Below, in pieces: positions 42,740-56,940 of a stretch of DNA of 64,000 nucleotides (the first letter of the stretch is position 1; every line of letters starts with the position of its first letter). A program made the position numbers and the translations under genes. Source of the DNA: Stomorhina lunata (taxonomy: Eukaryota; Arthropoda; Insecta; Diptera; Rhiniidae). The notes under the pieces were generated by a model that saw only the letters and a program-made list of their open reading frames with translations, searched no databases and was not told the DNA's origin. Where the stretch lies: assembly GCA_933228675.1 (NCBI GenBank), contig OW121741.1, positions 133,944,120 to 134,008,119 of the forward strand. The letters are read 5' to 3'.

Positions 42740-44985
42740 TTTTTTTTTTTAAATTTTATTTTTTTCAAGAAAATTTCCAAAAATTTCTTTTTATAGGAAA
42801 TTTTCAAAAACTATTAATTAATAGAAATTTTTTGAAAATTTCTTATTTTTATAAAAAAATTTTATTCAAAATTTCTTATTTCTATAGGAAATTTTAATTT
42901 TTATAGAAAATTAAAAATTTTTGAAAAATTTCCTACCTAACCAAAAAAATTAAAAACTTCCTACAAAATATAAAATTAAGAAATTTAAAAAAATCCAATA
43001 AAAATGAGAAATTTTAGAAAAATTTCCTATAAAAATAAGAAATTTTTGAAAAATTTCCTATAAAAATAAGAAATTAAAAAACAATTTTCTATAAAAATAA
43101 AAAAATTTATAAAAATTTCCTATTTTGAAAAAATTTCCTTTAAAAATAAGAAATTTTTAAAAAAATGTGCATCCAATTATTAACACAAGAAATTTTTTAA
43201 AATTTTCCTATAAAAATAAGAAATTTATGAAAAATTTAATACTAAATGAGAAGCTTTTAAAAATTTCCTATAAAAAGAAGAAACTTTTGAAAAATTTCCT
43301 ATAAAATAAGACATTCATTAAAAATTTGCTATAAAACTAAAAAATTTTTGAAAAATTTCCTATAAAAATAAGGAATTTTTAAAAAATTTCCTATAAAAAT
43401 AAGAAATTTTTGAAAAATTTCCTATAAAAATAGGAAATTTTGGAAAAATTTCCTATAAAAGTGAGAAATTTTTGAAAAAATTAATATAAAAAAAAGAAAC
43501 TTTTGAAAAATTTCCTATAAAAATAAGAAATTTTTGAAAAATTTCCTATGAAAATAAGAAATTTTTGAAAAATTCCTATAACAAAAAGAAATTTTTCAAA
43601 AATTTCTTATAAAAATAAGAAATTTTTTGAAAATTTCCTATAAAAATTAAAAAATTTTTGAAAAATTTCCTATAAAAATAAGAAATTTTAGAAAAATTTC
43701 CTATCCAAATAAACATTTTTGAAAAATTTCCTATAAAAAAAAGAAATTTTTTAAAAATTTCTAATAAAAATAAAACATTTTTGAAAAATTTTTGAGAAAT
43801 TTATGAAGATTTTTCTGAAAAATGAGAAATTTTAGAAAAATTTCAATGAAAATAAGAAATTTTTGAAAAATTTCTAGAAAAGTAAGAAATTTCTGAAATG
43901 ATTTCCTATAAAAATAAGAAATTTTTGAAAAATTTCCTATAAAAATAAGAAATTTTTGAAAAATTTCCTATAAAAATAAGAAATTTTTGAAACATTTCTA
44001 GAAAAATAAGAAATTTCTGAAATGATTTCCTATAAAAATAAGAAATTTTTGAAAAATTTCCTATAAAAATAAGAAATTTTTTGAAAATTTTCTATAAACA
44101 TAAAAAATTTTTGAAAAATTTCCTATAAAAATAAGAAATTTTAGAAAAATTTATTATACGAATAAAAATTTTTGAAAAATTTTCTATAAAAATTAAAAAT
44201 TTTTTAAAAATTTCTCACAAAAGTAAGAAATTTTTGAAAAATTTCCTATAAAAATGAGAAATTTTAGAAAAGTTTCTATAAAAATAAGAAATATTTGAAA
44301 AATTTCCTATAAAAATAAGAAATTTTTGAAAATTTTAATATACAAATAAGACATTTTTAATAATTTTTCTAAAAAATGACAAATTTTAAAAAAATTACTT
44401 ATAAAAATAAGAAATTTTTAAAAATTTTATAATTTTTTGAAAAGTTTCCTACAAAAATAAAAAAAAATTGAAAAATTTTCTCTAAAAATAAGAAATTAAA
44501 AAATGAAAAATTTCTGAAATTCAAAGATTTCTTATTTCTTACAATTTCCCATAAAGATAAAAAGTTTTTGAAAAATTTCCTTTAAAATAAAGAAATTTTG
44601 AAAAAAAATTTCCTTTAAAATTAAGAAATTTTGAAAAAAGATCTTAAAGAAATAAGAAATTTTTACAAATTTCCTTTAAAAACAAGAAATTTTTGAAACA
44701 TTTCCAATAAAAATAAGAAATTTTTGAAAAATTTCCTTTAAAAATATGAAAATTTTAAAAATTTCGTATAAAAATTAGAACTTTTTGACAAATTTTCTAT
44801 AAAAATAAGAAAATTTTTAAAAATTTGCTATAAAACTAAAATATAAAAAAAAAAATTTTTTTAAATTTCCTACAAAAATAAAAAATGTTTGAAAATTTTT
44901 CTATAAAAATAAGAAATTCCTTTCAAATTTACTGTAAAAATAAGAAATTTTTTAAAATTTCTTATAAAAATAAGAAAAAGGAAAA
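42740..44985 (-). repeat. 31-bp satellite, degenerate, GAAAAATTTCCTATAAAAA orientation
   Basis: About 70 diverged units: AATTTTTGAAAAATTTCC, then TATAAAAATAAG. Each holds the dyad AGGAAATTTTT/AAAAATTTCCT in some form. The orientation is opposite to the array at 46165-47620. Confidence 0.93.
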
Positions 44986-46164
44986 TTGAGTTTGACATAA
45001 TTTAAGTGCAGCACATAAAACTAACCCTATTCAAGACGATCCTAGTGTTCATTTATTAAATCCTTTGGAGAATTTCAAAAAAAGAACACTAACAAATTTA
45101 TGCATCCTTGCAGTATTTAAATATTTTATCCTCTTAAATATAAATAAAATATAAAAAATAACAACTTTGCAAAAAACTGAACAAATATCTATATTTTTCT
45201 AATACTCTGGAAAAAAATAGAAAATTGATGAAAAATAACTAAACAGTATTTATTTTCAATTTCTTGTGTAAAGGAAAAATTTTAATTTGGATCTTGGAAA
45301 TGCGACAAAAAGAAATGTTGTTTTAATTTCGAAATTAAACTTTTGACAAAAAAGGCACAAACAAAAAAAAATTGTGGTCAAATACTAATTGTTGTTTAGA
45401 TTTTAATAAAGAAAAAAAAAAGAAGAAAAATAGAAAAAAACGTCAATACAATTTACAAGCAAATAAAAATAGAGGAAAAAGTAACATTTTTTGAACAAGG
45501 ACATAGTGAATATGTGAAAAGATGCCTTGAATTAACTGGAATTTCCTTTTTTAGTTGAAGGCAAACATGAAAAAAATTACACAGCAAATGAAGAAGGGAA
45601 GAAAGGCTTGAAATTTGTTGCATTTTATGCCAAAGACAGGAGGAGGGGAGGGTGAGGGTGTTTCAATGTTCAACAACTATAACTATTAATTGGTATTCAA
45701 TATACACGCACACATACATGTTGCTGTCAAGTAAGCAGAGAAATGAAGAGGAACTTTTTAAAAGGAAGGAAAAACCTCTATATAAATTTATGTAGATCTG
45801 CAAACATGTATTGGTTGATATGTGTGTGTCTGTGTGTGTATGTGTATATGTATGTGTGCATGTAAATTGACCAAGTCAACTGTTATCAAAAGAGCAAGAC
45901 AATAAAAATCCTGCACATTCATACACTTACATTTATATTTACATTTTGATAGAGTCGTCCGTAGTGCTCGTAAAGACCCACACGAATGTATATCTATAAA
46001 ATTTCCAGCAATATTTTATATATGGAAATATGCAAATATGAAAGAATATTTAACTTAAAAATCTTTTTGCAAATATTTATTCATACCTCCTACATAAATA
46101 ATTTCAATAAAGTTCGATTGCAGGCATTTTTATTAGGGAGGGCCCTATTAGGCTTGAAATCTTT
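44986..46164. other. Island without recognisable gene
   Basis: AT-rich DNA with A-rich runs, a GGAGGGGAGGGTGAGGG patch near 45640 and TG-rich repeats at 45820-45860. No recognisable protein. Confidence 0.55.
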
Positions 46165-47620
46165 TATAATTGAAAAAACCTTTCAAAAATTTCCTATTTT
46201 TAAAGGAAATTTTTCAAAAATTTCCTATTTTTATCGGAAATTTTTCAAAAATTTCATATTTTTTTAGGAAATTTTTCAAAAATTTCCTTTTTTTATAGGA
46301 AATTTTTCAAAAATTTCCTATTTTTATAGGAAATTTTTCAAAAATTTCCTATTTTTATAGGAAATTTTTCAAAAATTTCCTATTTTTATAGGAAATTTTT
46401 CAAAAATTTCCTATTTTTATAGGAAATTTTTCAAAAATTTCCTATTTTTATAGGAAATTTTTCAAAAATTTCCTATTTTTATAGGAAATTTTTCAAAAAT
46501 TTCCTATTTTTATAGGAAATTTTTCAAAAATTTCCTATTTTTATAGGAAATTTTTCAAAAATTTCCTATTTTTATAGGAAATTTTTCAAAAATTTCCTAT
46601 TTTTATAGGAAATTTTTCAAAAATTTCCTATTTTTATAGGAAATTTTTCAAAAATTTCCTATTTTTATAGGAAATTTTTCAAAAATTTCCTATTTTTATA
46701 GGAAATTTTTCAAAAATTTCCTATTTTTATAGGAAATTTTTCAAAAATTTCCTATTTTTATAGGAAATTTTTCAAAAATTTCCTATTTTTATAGGAAATT
46801 TTTCAAAAATTTCCTATTTTTATAGGAAATTTTTCAAAAATTTCCTATTTTTATAGGAAATTTTTCAAAAATTTCCTATTTTTATAGGAAATTTTTCAAA
46901 CATTTCCTATTCTTATAAGAAATTTTTCAAAAATTTCCTATTCTTATAGGAAATTTTTCAAAAATTTCCTATTCTTATAGGAAATTTTTCAAAAATTTCC
47001 TATTTTTATAGGAAATTTTTCAAAAATTTCCTATTTTTATTGGAAATTTTTCAAAAATTTCCTATTTTTATTGGAAATTTTTCAAAAATTTCCTATTTTT
47101 TTATAGGAAATTTTTCAAAAATTTCCTATTTTTTTATAGGAAATTTTTCAAAAATTTCCTATTTTTTTATAGGAAATTTTTCACAAATTTCCTATTTTTT
47201 TATAGGAAATTTTTCAAAAATTTCCTATTTTTTTATAGGAAATTTTTCAAAAATTTCCTATTTTTTTATAGGAAATTTTTCAAAAATTTCCTATTTTTTT
47301 ATAGGAAATTTTTCAAAAATTTTCTATAAAAATAGGAAATTTTTATAAAAAATTTCAATTCCTATTTTTATAGGAAATTTTTCAATTCCTATTGTTATAG
47401 GAAATTTTTCAAAATTTTTTTTTTATTTTTTAAAGGAAGATTTTTAAAAATGTTCTTTTATTTTTCATAACTTCTTATTTTTATATGAAAGTTTAAAATG
47501 CTCTTATTTTAAACGGAAATTTTTCAAAAGAATTTTTTCAAATTTTCTTATTTTTATAAGATATTTTTAAAAAGTTCTGATTTTTAAGAAAATTTGTCAA
47601 AAATTTAGAAACTTTTTCAA
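46165..47620 (+). repeat. 31-bp satellite, TATAGGAAATTTTTCAAAAAT orientation
   Basis: Near-identical units from about 46200 to 47050: CCTATTTTTATAGG, then AAATTTTTCAAAAATTT, period 31 bp. Toward 47100-47300 the T run lengthens to TTTTTTTATAGG, so the unit becomes about 33 bp. It then decays. The perfect 11-bp arms AGGAAATTTTT / AAAAATTTCCT around a single C make each unit self-complementary. Confidence 0.97.
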
Positions 47621-48619
47621 AAATATTCAGATCACCCTAAGATTCATACACGAAATTCGAAAGTATATTTAAGTATATTTTCTGATCAAATATGTATGAA
47701 TATTTATGTCTGAAACTACTCCCACAAAGACTGAATTTCTTCCGATTTTCTCTCCTGCTTGAAATATTTCATCTGTCACTTCATTCCCTTTTAGCCATTT
47801 TACATGGAAAAGTGTGCATTAGTCCCAGTTTTATATTTATTTCAATTCTGTCTGTCTGTCTGTGTGTGTGTCTTCCAATATTATCCTTTTTTTGGGGAAA
47901 ATTTTTCAATTTTCTGTTTAAAAATTTCAAATCAATAATTTATAAAAAAAGAAATTATTTTGTGAAATCTTTAACACAAATACATTTTTATTGGAATTTG
48001 TAACATTTTCAAGCGTTTGCTTTAATTTTGATATATGAATTTGCATATAGAAAATTTAATAAAAAATGTATTTCATATTTATTTGAAAGCCAGAAAAACG
48101 AGAAGATTCCAAATATATTGTCAATATATTTCTTTTGTATGTATGTATTGCTTTTTTTATAACATTTTTAATCTACAAGTAAAATGTAACGAATTGTACT
48201 TAATCTAGGTATTTTGTACCAATTAAAATGAGAAAATAAAATCTACAGAAAATCTTATAAACGTTTATTGTTGCATGAATTTGTTATGTCCCCCATAATG
48301 CTTTTAGTGATAATCAGCTCCAATGTACGAGTATTGCTAATCTTTCCTCCATCCGAATTCCATTGAAGAAAAAAAGAGTGTGGCAGAGAACTGAGGATTT
48401 GTGCTTCAAGGAACAAACAAAATAATTTGGAAGAGAAGCTTTTTGGCAGAAATATTATACAATGTTCGTAACGAATGGATAACACACTAACATTCTTTTA
48501 TCAATAAATTGGATTCCTTTTTAGAGATTAAAATCGAATTCGTATGAAAAAATAATTATTTTTTACACATACATTTTTAACATACAAAACTATACAACAC
48601 AAAGAAACTAAATATGAAA
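47621..48619. other. Island without recognisable gene
   Basis: Non-coding-looking DNA with a CTGTCTGTCTGTGTGTG patch near 47850. A 76-codon frame on the minus strand (48255-48485) has no recognisable domain. Confidence 0.5.
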
Positions 48620-48875
48620 CTTTACAAAAATTTCTGATTTTTATAAAATTTTCAAAAATTATTTATTTTTATAGGAAATTTTTCGAAAATTTCATAATTT
48701 TATAGGAAATTTTTCAAAAATTTCTACTTTCATAGGAAATTTTTCAAAAATTTCTACATTTATAGGAAGTTTTTCAAAAATTCTTCTTATTTTTATGGGA
48801 AATTTTTTTAAATATTCTTAGTTTTATAAGAAATTTATTAAAAATTTCTTATTAATATAATAATTGATTTAAATT
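48620..48875 (+). repeat. 31-bp satellite, short plus-oriented block
   Basis: About eight diverged units of TATAGGAAATTTTTCAAAAAT, ending where the orientation flips near 48880 at a short ATATAATAATTGATTTAAAT spacer. Confidence 0.85.
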
Positions 48876-48884
48876 AATATAATA

Positions 48885-51035
48885 ATTAATAAGAAATTTT
48901 TGAAAATCTTTCTATAAAAATAAGAATTTTTTGAAAAATTTCCTTTAAAAATAAGAAATTTTTTAAAAATTTTTTTAAAATGTTCTATTAATAAGAAATT
49001 TTTGAAAAAATTCCTATAAAAATAATATACTTTTGAAAAATTTCTATGAAAAATAAGAAAATTGGAATTTGGAAAATTTTTCTAAAAAAAATAAGAAATT
49101 TTTGAAAAATTCCTATAAAAATAAGAAACTTTTGAAAAATTTCCAAAAAATAAATTTTTGAAAAATTTCCTATCAAAATAAAAAATTTGCTATAAATATA
49201 AAAAATTTTTGAAAAATTTCCTATAAAAATAAGAAAAGTTTGAAAAATTTTCTATCAAAATAAAAAATTTACTATAAAAATAAAAAAAATTTGAAAAATT
49301 TTCTATAAAAATAAGAAATTTTTGAAAAATTTCCTATAAAATAAGAAATTTTTGAAAAATTTCCTATAAAAATAAGAAATTTTTGAAATATTTCCTATAA
49401 AAATAAGAAATTTTTGAAAAATTTCCTATAAAAATATGAAATTTTTGAAAAATTTCCTATAAAAATATGAAATTTTTGAAAAATTTCCTATAAAAATATG
49501 AAATTTTTGAAAAATTTCCTATAAAAATATGAAATTTTTGAAAAATTTCCTATAAAAATATGAAATTTTTGAAAAATTTCCTATAAAAATATGAAATTTT
49601 TGAAAAATTTCCTATAAAAATATGAAATTTTTGAAAAATTTCCTATAAAAATATGAAATTTTTGAAAAATTTCCTATAAAAATATGAAATTTTTGAAAAA
49701 TTTCCTATAAAAATATGAAATTTTTGAAAAATTTCCTATAAAAATATGAAATTTTTGAAAAATTTCCTATAAAAATATGAAATTTTTGAAAAATTTCCTA
49801 TAAAAATATGAAATTTTTGAAAAATTTCCTATAAAAATATGAAATTTTTGAAAAATTTCCTATAAAAATATGAAATTTTTGAAAAATTTCCTATAAAAAT
49901 ATGAAATTTTTGAAAAATTTCCTATAAAAATATGAAATTTTTGAAAAATTTCCTATAAAAATATGAAATTTTTGAAAAATTTCCTATAAAAATATGAAAT
50001 TTTTGAAAAATTTCCTATAAAAATATGAAATTTTTGAAAAATTTCCTATAAAAATATGAAATTTTTGAAAAATTTCCTATAAAAATATGAAATTTTTGAA
50101 AAATTTCCTATAAAAATATGAAATTTTTGAAAAATTTCCTATAAAAATATGAAATTTTTGAAAAATTTCCTATAAAAATATGAAATTTTTGAAAAATTTC
50201 CTATAAAAATATGAAATTTTTGAAAAATTTCCTATAAAAATATGAAATTTTTGAAAAATTTCCTATAAAAATATGAAATTTTTGAAAAATTTCCTATAAA
50301 AATATGAAATTTTTGAAAAATTTCCTATAAAAATATGAAATTTTTGAAAAATTTCCTATAAAAATATGAAATTTTTGAAAAATTTCCTATAAAAATATGA
50401 AATTTTTGAAAAATTTCCTATAAAAATATGAAATTTTTGAAAAATTTCCTATAAAAATATGAAATTTTTGAAAAATTTCCTATAAAAATATGAAATTTTT
50501 GAAAAATTTCCTATAAAAATATGAAATTTTTGAAAAATTTCCTATAAAAATATGAAATTTTTGAAAAATTTCCTATAAAAATATGAAATTTTTGAAAAAT
50601 TTCCTATAAAAATATGAAATTTTTGAAAAATTTCCTATAAAAATATGAAATTTTTGAAAAATTTCCTATAAAAATATGAAATTTTTGAAAAATTTCCTAT
50701 AAAAATATGAAATTTTTGAAAAATTTCCTATAAAAATATGAAATTTTTGAAAAATTTCCTATAAAAATAAGAAATTTTTGAAAAATTTCCTATAAAAATA
50801 AGAAATTTTTGAAAAATTTCCTATAAAAATAAGAAATTTTTGAAAAATTTCCTATAAAAATAAGAAATTTTTGAAAAATTTCCTATAAAAATAAGAAATT
50901 TTTGAAAAATTTCCTATAAAAAAAAGAAATTTTTGAAAAATTTCCTATAAAAATAAGAAATTTTTGAAAAATTTCCTATAAAAATAAGAAATTTTTGAAA
51001 AATTTCCTATAAAAATATGAAATTTTTGAAAAATT
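48885..51035 (-). repeat. 31-bp satellite, homogeneous minus-oriented array
   Basis: About 69 units. From about 49420 to 50760 some 43 copies are virtually identical: TTTTTGAAAAATTTCC, then TATAAAAATATGAAA. Outside this the ATATG is ATAAG. A third part at the left is degenerate. The central uniform block flanked by older units fits expansion from within. Confidence 0.98.
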
Positions 51036-51039
51036 TTAT

Positions 51040-51545
51040 ATAAAAATGTTTTCATAGGATATTTTTCAAAAGATTCCTTTTTTTAATAGGAAATTTTTCC
51101 AAAATTTAAAATTTTTATAGGAAATTTTTCAGAAATGTCATATTTTTATAGGAAATTTTTTAAAAATTTTTTTGTTTTTACAAGAAATTTTAAATAGGTT
51201 ACCCATTTTTATACGAAATTTTTTAAAAATTTCCTTTTTTTATACATCATTTTTTGAGAAAATTTTTCAAAAATGTATTATTTTTATAGCAAATTTTTCT
51301 AAAATTTCATATAAAAATAGGAAATTTTTCAAAAATGTTTTATTTTTATATGAAATTTTTCAAAAATTTCTTATATTTATAGGAAATTTTTCAAGAATTT
51401 AATATTTTTATGGAATATGTTTGATATTTTTATAGACAATTTTTTCAAAAATTTTTTATTTTTATATGAAACTTTTCAAAAATTTATTATTTTTATAGGA
51501 TATTTGTCAAAAGTTTCTGTTGTTTAAATATTTCCTGGAATTTTC
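51040..51545 (+). repeat. 31-bp satellite, plus-oriented, degenerate
   Basis: Units of TATAGGAAATTTTTCAAAAAT with many changes. It directly abuts the minus-oriented array, giving a head-to-head junction near 51040. Confidence 0.85.
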
Positions 51546-52665
51546 CTTACGAGTCGTTATTGACCAACTTTGATTTATTGGCTTCCACTCCTCCTATATC
51601 GTTTATATGATTTTCGTCATTTAGTTAATTTCTTTTATTTCTATTTACTCAACACAATATAAAAGTCGACGATAAGTTAAGCACTAATTAAATGATTCAA
51701 TGATTTTGTTTTTCGTTTTGTTTTAGTTTTAGTTTCAGTTGTATTTTTTTTTTTTTTTTTTTATTTCACTCAATCCCTTTCTCGTGTATCCTTTTTCAAT
51801 TTCTAATTCCTTTTTATTGCTTTGTATGTTCTTTTCGATTGCTTTTATGTGCAAACAAGCAATTTTAATGTAACTCCTTCAATTATTGTATTTTGTTGGC
51901 CCAACATGAGACTGAGTGAGACTGAGCCTTAGCGTGTGTTGAAAATTACGTTTTACTTCCAACATTTCACATGTCGGGCTTAATGTTACATCCTTTTAGT
52001 TTAAATGTCATCACCCTAACCCACACCCACTCCTTAAAGAGTTTAACAAAAGTTTTTGGGATTGATTAAACTATTTATTTTCGAAAGACTAAATTAAAAC
52101 AATTATTTCTTGTGTCTTCTCTACTTCTACTACTTTTAAGAAACGGATGGATCTAAAGGATAAAAGATATATAACTCAGACTTCAAAGTCTTATCCTTTA
52201 GTTTTGTTACTTAGTTAAAGTTTCTGTCTGTTTCGGTAGAAGAAAAAAGCTGAACTTATTTAATTGGATGACATTTAAAATAGACAACGAAAACGTTTGG
52301 TGGCTCATTGCTCCTTTAATCTTTAAATGTTGGCATTAATGTCCTCACCACAAAATTGTTTTGGTGATTTGGTTGGTTGTGGTGGTGGCCTTATGTTGAT
52401 GACGACGATGATGATGAGGAGTTGTGTAGAAGTAGTTTTATTTAAATGTAACTGTATTTGTGTCTATGTGTGCGTGCATGTGAATGTAAATGCGAGAACG
52501 TATGTGTTAATTGAATTTTATCAGGGAATTTTTCGAATATTAGCTTAAATGTAAAAGTAAAGAGAAAATGTCTAATGACATTTATATAATTGGATAAAAA
52601 AAAGAAAAATAAATTATAGTAGCAAAAGGAGATTACAATTTTATTTGTTTAACAACACATTTTTA
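51546..52665. other. Island without recognisable gene
   Basis: Fly-like non-coding DNA with poly-T at 51745-51765 and a GATGACGACGATGATGATGAG triplet patch near 52398. No supported exon. Confidence 0.55.
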
Positions 52666-53867
52666 GTTTTTCAAATTTCTATAGGAAATTTTTCAAAAAT
52701 TTTTAATTTTTGTAGGAAATTTTTCAAAAATTTAATATTTTTATAGGAAATTTTAACAAAAATTTCCTATTTTTAAAGGAAAATTTTCAAAAATTTCCTA
52801 TTTCTATAGGAAATTTTTCAAAAATTTCCTATTTCTATAAGAAATTTTTCAAAAATTTTCTATTTCTATAGGAAATTTTTCAAAATTTTCCTATTTTTAT
52901 AGAAAATTTTTCAAAAATTTCATATTTTTATAGGAAATTTTTCAAAAATTTCCTATTTTTAAAGGAAATTTTTCAAAAATTTCCTATATTTAAAGGAAAT
53001 TTTTCAAAAATTTCCTATATTTAAAGGAAGTTTTTCAAAAATTTCCTATATTTAAAGGAAATTTTTCTAAAATATTTAATTATATATAAAGGAAATTTTT
53101 CAAAAATTTCATACTTTTATAGGAAATTTTTCAAAAATTTCTTATTTTTATAGGAAAATTTTCAAAAATGTCTTATTATTATAGGAAAATTCTCAAAAAT
53201 GTAATATTTTTATATAAAATTTTTCAAAATTTCCTATTTTTATAGGAAATTTTTCAAAAATTTCCTATTTTTATAGGAAATTTTTCAAAAATTTCCTATT
53301 TTTATAGGAAATTTTTCAAAAATTTCCTATTTTTATAGGAAATTTTTCAAAAATTTCCTATTTTTATAGGAAATTTTTCAAAAATTTCCTATTTTTATAG
53401 CAAATTTTTCAAAAATTTCCCATTTTTATAGCAAATTTTTCAAAAATTTCCTATTTTTATAGCAAATTTTTCAAATTTTCCTATTTTGATAGCAAATTTT
53501 TCAAAAATTTCCTATTTTTATAGCAAATTTTTCAAAAATTTTCTATTTGTATAGGAAATTTTTCAAAAATTTCCTATTTGTATAGGAAATTTTTCAAAAA
53601 TTTCCTATTTGTATAGGAAATTTTTCAAAAATTTCCTATTTGTATAGGAAATTTTTCAAAAATTTCCTATTTGTATAAGAAATTTTTCAAAAATTTCCTA
53701 TTTGTACAGGAAATTTTTCAAAAATTTCCTATTTGTATAGGAAATTTTTCAAAAATTTCCTATTTGTATAGGAAATTTTTCAAAAATTTCCTATTTGTAT
53801 AGGAAATTTTTCAAAAATTTCCTATTTGTACAGGAAATTTTTCAAAAATTTCCTATTTGTATAGGAG
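52666..53867 (+). repeat. 31-bp satellite, plus-oriented, four sub-variants
   Basis: The order is CTATTTCTATAGG, CTATATTTAAAGG, CTATTTTTATAGG/TAGC, then CTATTTGTATAGG, each in blocks of several units, all with GAAATTTTTCAAAAATTT. The blocks record separate local expansions. The array ends sharply at TATAGGAGTAACTG. Confidence 0.96.
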
Positions 53868-54654
53868 TAACTGAGTTTATAAAGATATTTTCCAATTTTA
53901 TAGATATTCACACTTAATTGCTCATTTTCCCTTTTATCGTTTATATGTGATAATTTATGAGAATTCCCAAGAATTAATTAACGTTTTTATGTGGCTCATT
54001 TTGTGGCTCCCCAGGAGGTGGGAAAAGCAAAACAGGAATTAAATTTTCTATATCTAAATTATAGCTCAATACAGAAAAACGTTTAGATTAGATTATGGAG
54101 CATAAAAACTAGTATTTTATAGCAAATTTTATTATAGCCAATAGCTACAATTTACAAAGCAATACGAGATACCAAAAATAAAAATACGATTGTAAATAGA
54201 ATAAACCACAAATGAAGGTGAAGAAATGACCAGTGGCCCTTAATTGCCCTACGCAAAGTCCAATTATATCCCAAAGAGGTGTGTATGCATGTGTTGAATT
54301 CTAGGCCTCTGTCGTTAGTCTATTCAATAGAAGAAGAGTGTCAATGTTAACACGTGTCTACAGGGAAGTCACAAATAGCGTTTTCAATTAAAATTTTTGA
54401 AAAAAAAATAAATAAAAAAGAAATATTTAGACAAACAAAGAAAGTGGGAAAATAAAGAAAATCATTTGTCTAGTAAACGGGGAATTAGGAGGAGGGAGTT
54501 GAAATAGTGAATAGAAATTTTCTTGTATTTTATTCTTTACTAATTTTTATATGGTGTGATTTTTATGAGTATTTTATAACACCCTACACCAACAAAACCG
54601 AAGAATGTATATTGAGTTGGGGCTAATGTTTGCAATATAAAGAAATATTGAAAA
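53868..54654. other. Island without recognisable gene
   Basis: AT-rich unique-looking DNA with no recognisable exon or element. Confidence 0.55.
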
Positions 54655-56940
54655 CAAGTTTTGAAAATAAGAAATTTTTTAAAAATTTCCTATAAGAATA
54701 AAAATTTTTTTTTTAAATTTTCTATAAAAATAAGAATTTTTTTCAAAATTTCTTATAAAAATAGGAAATTTTCATAAAATTTCTATAAAAATAAGAAATT
54801 TTTGAAAAATTTCCTATATTTTTGAAAAATTTCCTGCGGAAATAAGAAATTTTTGAAAATCTTTGTATAAAAATAAGAATTTTTTGTAAAATTTGCTTTA
54901 AAAATAAGAAATTTTTTAAAAAATTTTTTAAGAAATTTTTTAAAATGTTCTATTAATAAGAAATTTTTGAAAAAATTCCTATAAAAATAATATACTTTTG
55001 AAAAATTTCTATGAAAAATAAGAAATTTTTGAAAAATTTTCTATAAAAATAAGAAATTTTGGAAAATTTTCCTAAAAAAAATAGGAAATTTTTGAAAAAT
55101 TTCCTATAAAAATAAGAAATTTTTGAAAAATTTCCTATAAAAATAAGAAATTTTTGAAAAATTTCCTATAAAAAAAGGAAATTTTTGAAAATTTCCTATA
55201 AAAAAAGGAAATTTTTGAAAATTTCCTATAAAAAAAGGAAATTTTTGAAAAATTTCCTATCAAAATAAAAAATTTTTGAAAAATTTCCTATAAAAATAAG
55301 AAATTTTTGAAAAATTTCCTATAAAAATAAGAAATTTTTGAAAAATTTCCTATAAAAATAAGAAATTTTTGAAAAATTTCCTATAAAAATAAGAAATTTT
55401 TGAAAAATTTCCTATAAAAATAAGAAATTTTTGAAAAATTTCCTATAAAAATAAGAAATTTTTGAAAAATTTCCTATAAAAATAAGAAATTTTTGAAAAA
55501 TTTCCTATAAAAATAAGAAATTTTTGAAAAATTTCCTATAAAAATAAGAAATTTTTGAAAAATTTCCTATAAAAATAAGAAACTTTTGAAAAATTTGCTA
55601 TAAAAATAAAAAATTTTTGAAAAATTTCCTATAAAAATAAGAAATTTTTGAAAAATTTCCTATAAAAATAAGAAATTTTTGAAAAATTTCCTATAAAAAT
55701 AAGAAATTTTTGAAAAATTTCCTATAAAAATAAGAAATTTTTGAAAAATTTGCTATAAAAATAAGAAATTTTTGAAAAATTTCCTATAAAAATAGGAAAT
55801 TTTTAAAAATTTCCTATAAAAATAAGAAATTTTTGAAAAATTTCTTATAAAAATAAGAAATTTTTGAAAATTTTCCTATAAAAATAAGAAATTTTTGAAA
55901 AATTTCCTATAAAAATAAGAAATTTTTGAAAAATTTCCTATAAAAATAAGAAATTTTTGAAAAATTTCCTATAAAAATAAGAAATTTTTGAAAAATTTCC
56001 TATAAAAATAAGAAATTTTTGAAAAATTTCCTATAAAAATAAGAAATTTTTGAAAAATTTCCTATAAAAATAAGAAATTTTTGAAAAATTTCTTATAAAA
56101 ATAAGAAATTTTTGAAAAATTTCCTATAAAAATAAGAAATTTTTGAAAAATTTCTTATAAAAATAAGAAATTTTTGAAAAATTTCTTATAAAAATAAGAA
56201 ATTTTTGAAAAATTTCTTATAAAAATAAGAAATTTTTGAAAAATTTCCTATAAAAATAAGAAATTTTTGAAAAATTTCCTATAAAAATAAGAAATTTTTG
56301 AAAAATTTCCTATAAAAATAAGAAATTTTTGAAAAATTTCCTATAAAAATAAGAAATTTTTGAAAAATTTCCAAAAAAAAAAAAATAAATTTTTGAAAAA
56401 TTTCCTATAAAAATAAGAATTTTTTGAAAAATTTCCTATAAAAATAAGAAATTTTTGAAAAATTTCTTATAAAAATAAGAAATTTTTGAAAAATTTCCTA
56501 TAAAAATAAGAAATTTTTGAAAAATTTCCTATAAAAATAAGAAATTTTTGAAAAATTTCCTATAAAAATAAGAAATTTTTGAAAAATTTCCTATAAAAAT
56601 AAGGAATTTTTGAAAAATTTCCTATTAAAATAAGAAATTTTTGAAAAATTTCCTATTAAAATAAGAAATTTTTGAAAAATTTCCTATTAAAATAAGAAAT
56701 TTTTGAAAAATTTCCTATAAAAATAAGAAATTTTTGAAAATTTTCCTATAAAAAAAAGAAATTTTTGAAAATATAAAAAAAAAAATATGAAATTTTTATA
56801 AAAATAAAAAAATTGAAAAATTTCCTACAAATTTTTGAAAATTTTCCTACAAAAATAAAAATTTTTTTAAAAATTTCCTATAAAAATAGGAAATATTTTA
56901 AAAACTTCCTATAAAAATAGAACAATTTTTAAAAATTGCC
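54655..56940 (-). repeat. 31-bp satellite, minus-oriented array
   Basis: About 73 units of TTTTTGAAAAATTTCC, then TATAAAAATAAGAAA. It is most uniform between 55100 and 56700. A stretch near 54940-55030 (AAATGTTCTATTAATAAG, then AATAATATACTTTTG) matches 48980-49045, so these two arrays share an ancestor beyond the unit itself. Confidence 0.97.

Noticed and set aside
47040..47348. Open frame of 102 codons with FIGNFSKISYF repeats
   Set aside because: Satellite units of about 33 bp keep the frame open here. Not a gene.
48255..48485. 76-codon minus-strand frame
   Set aside because: Mixed composition but no recognisable domain, no splice context and no neighbour evidence.
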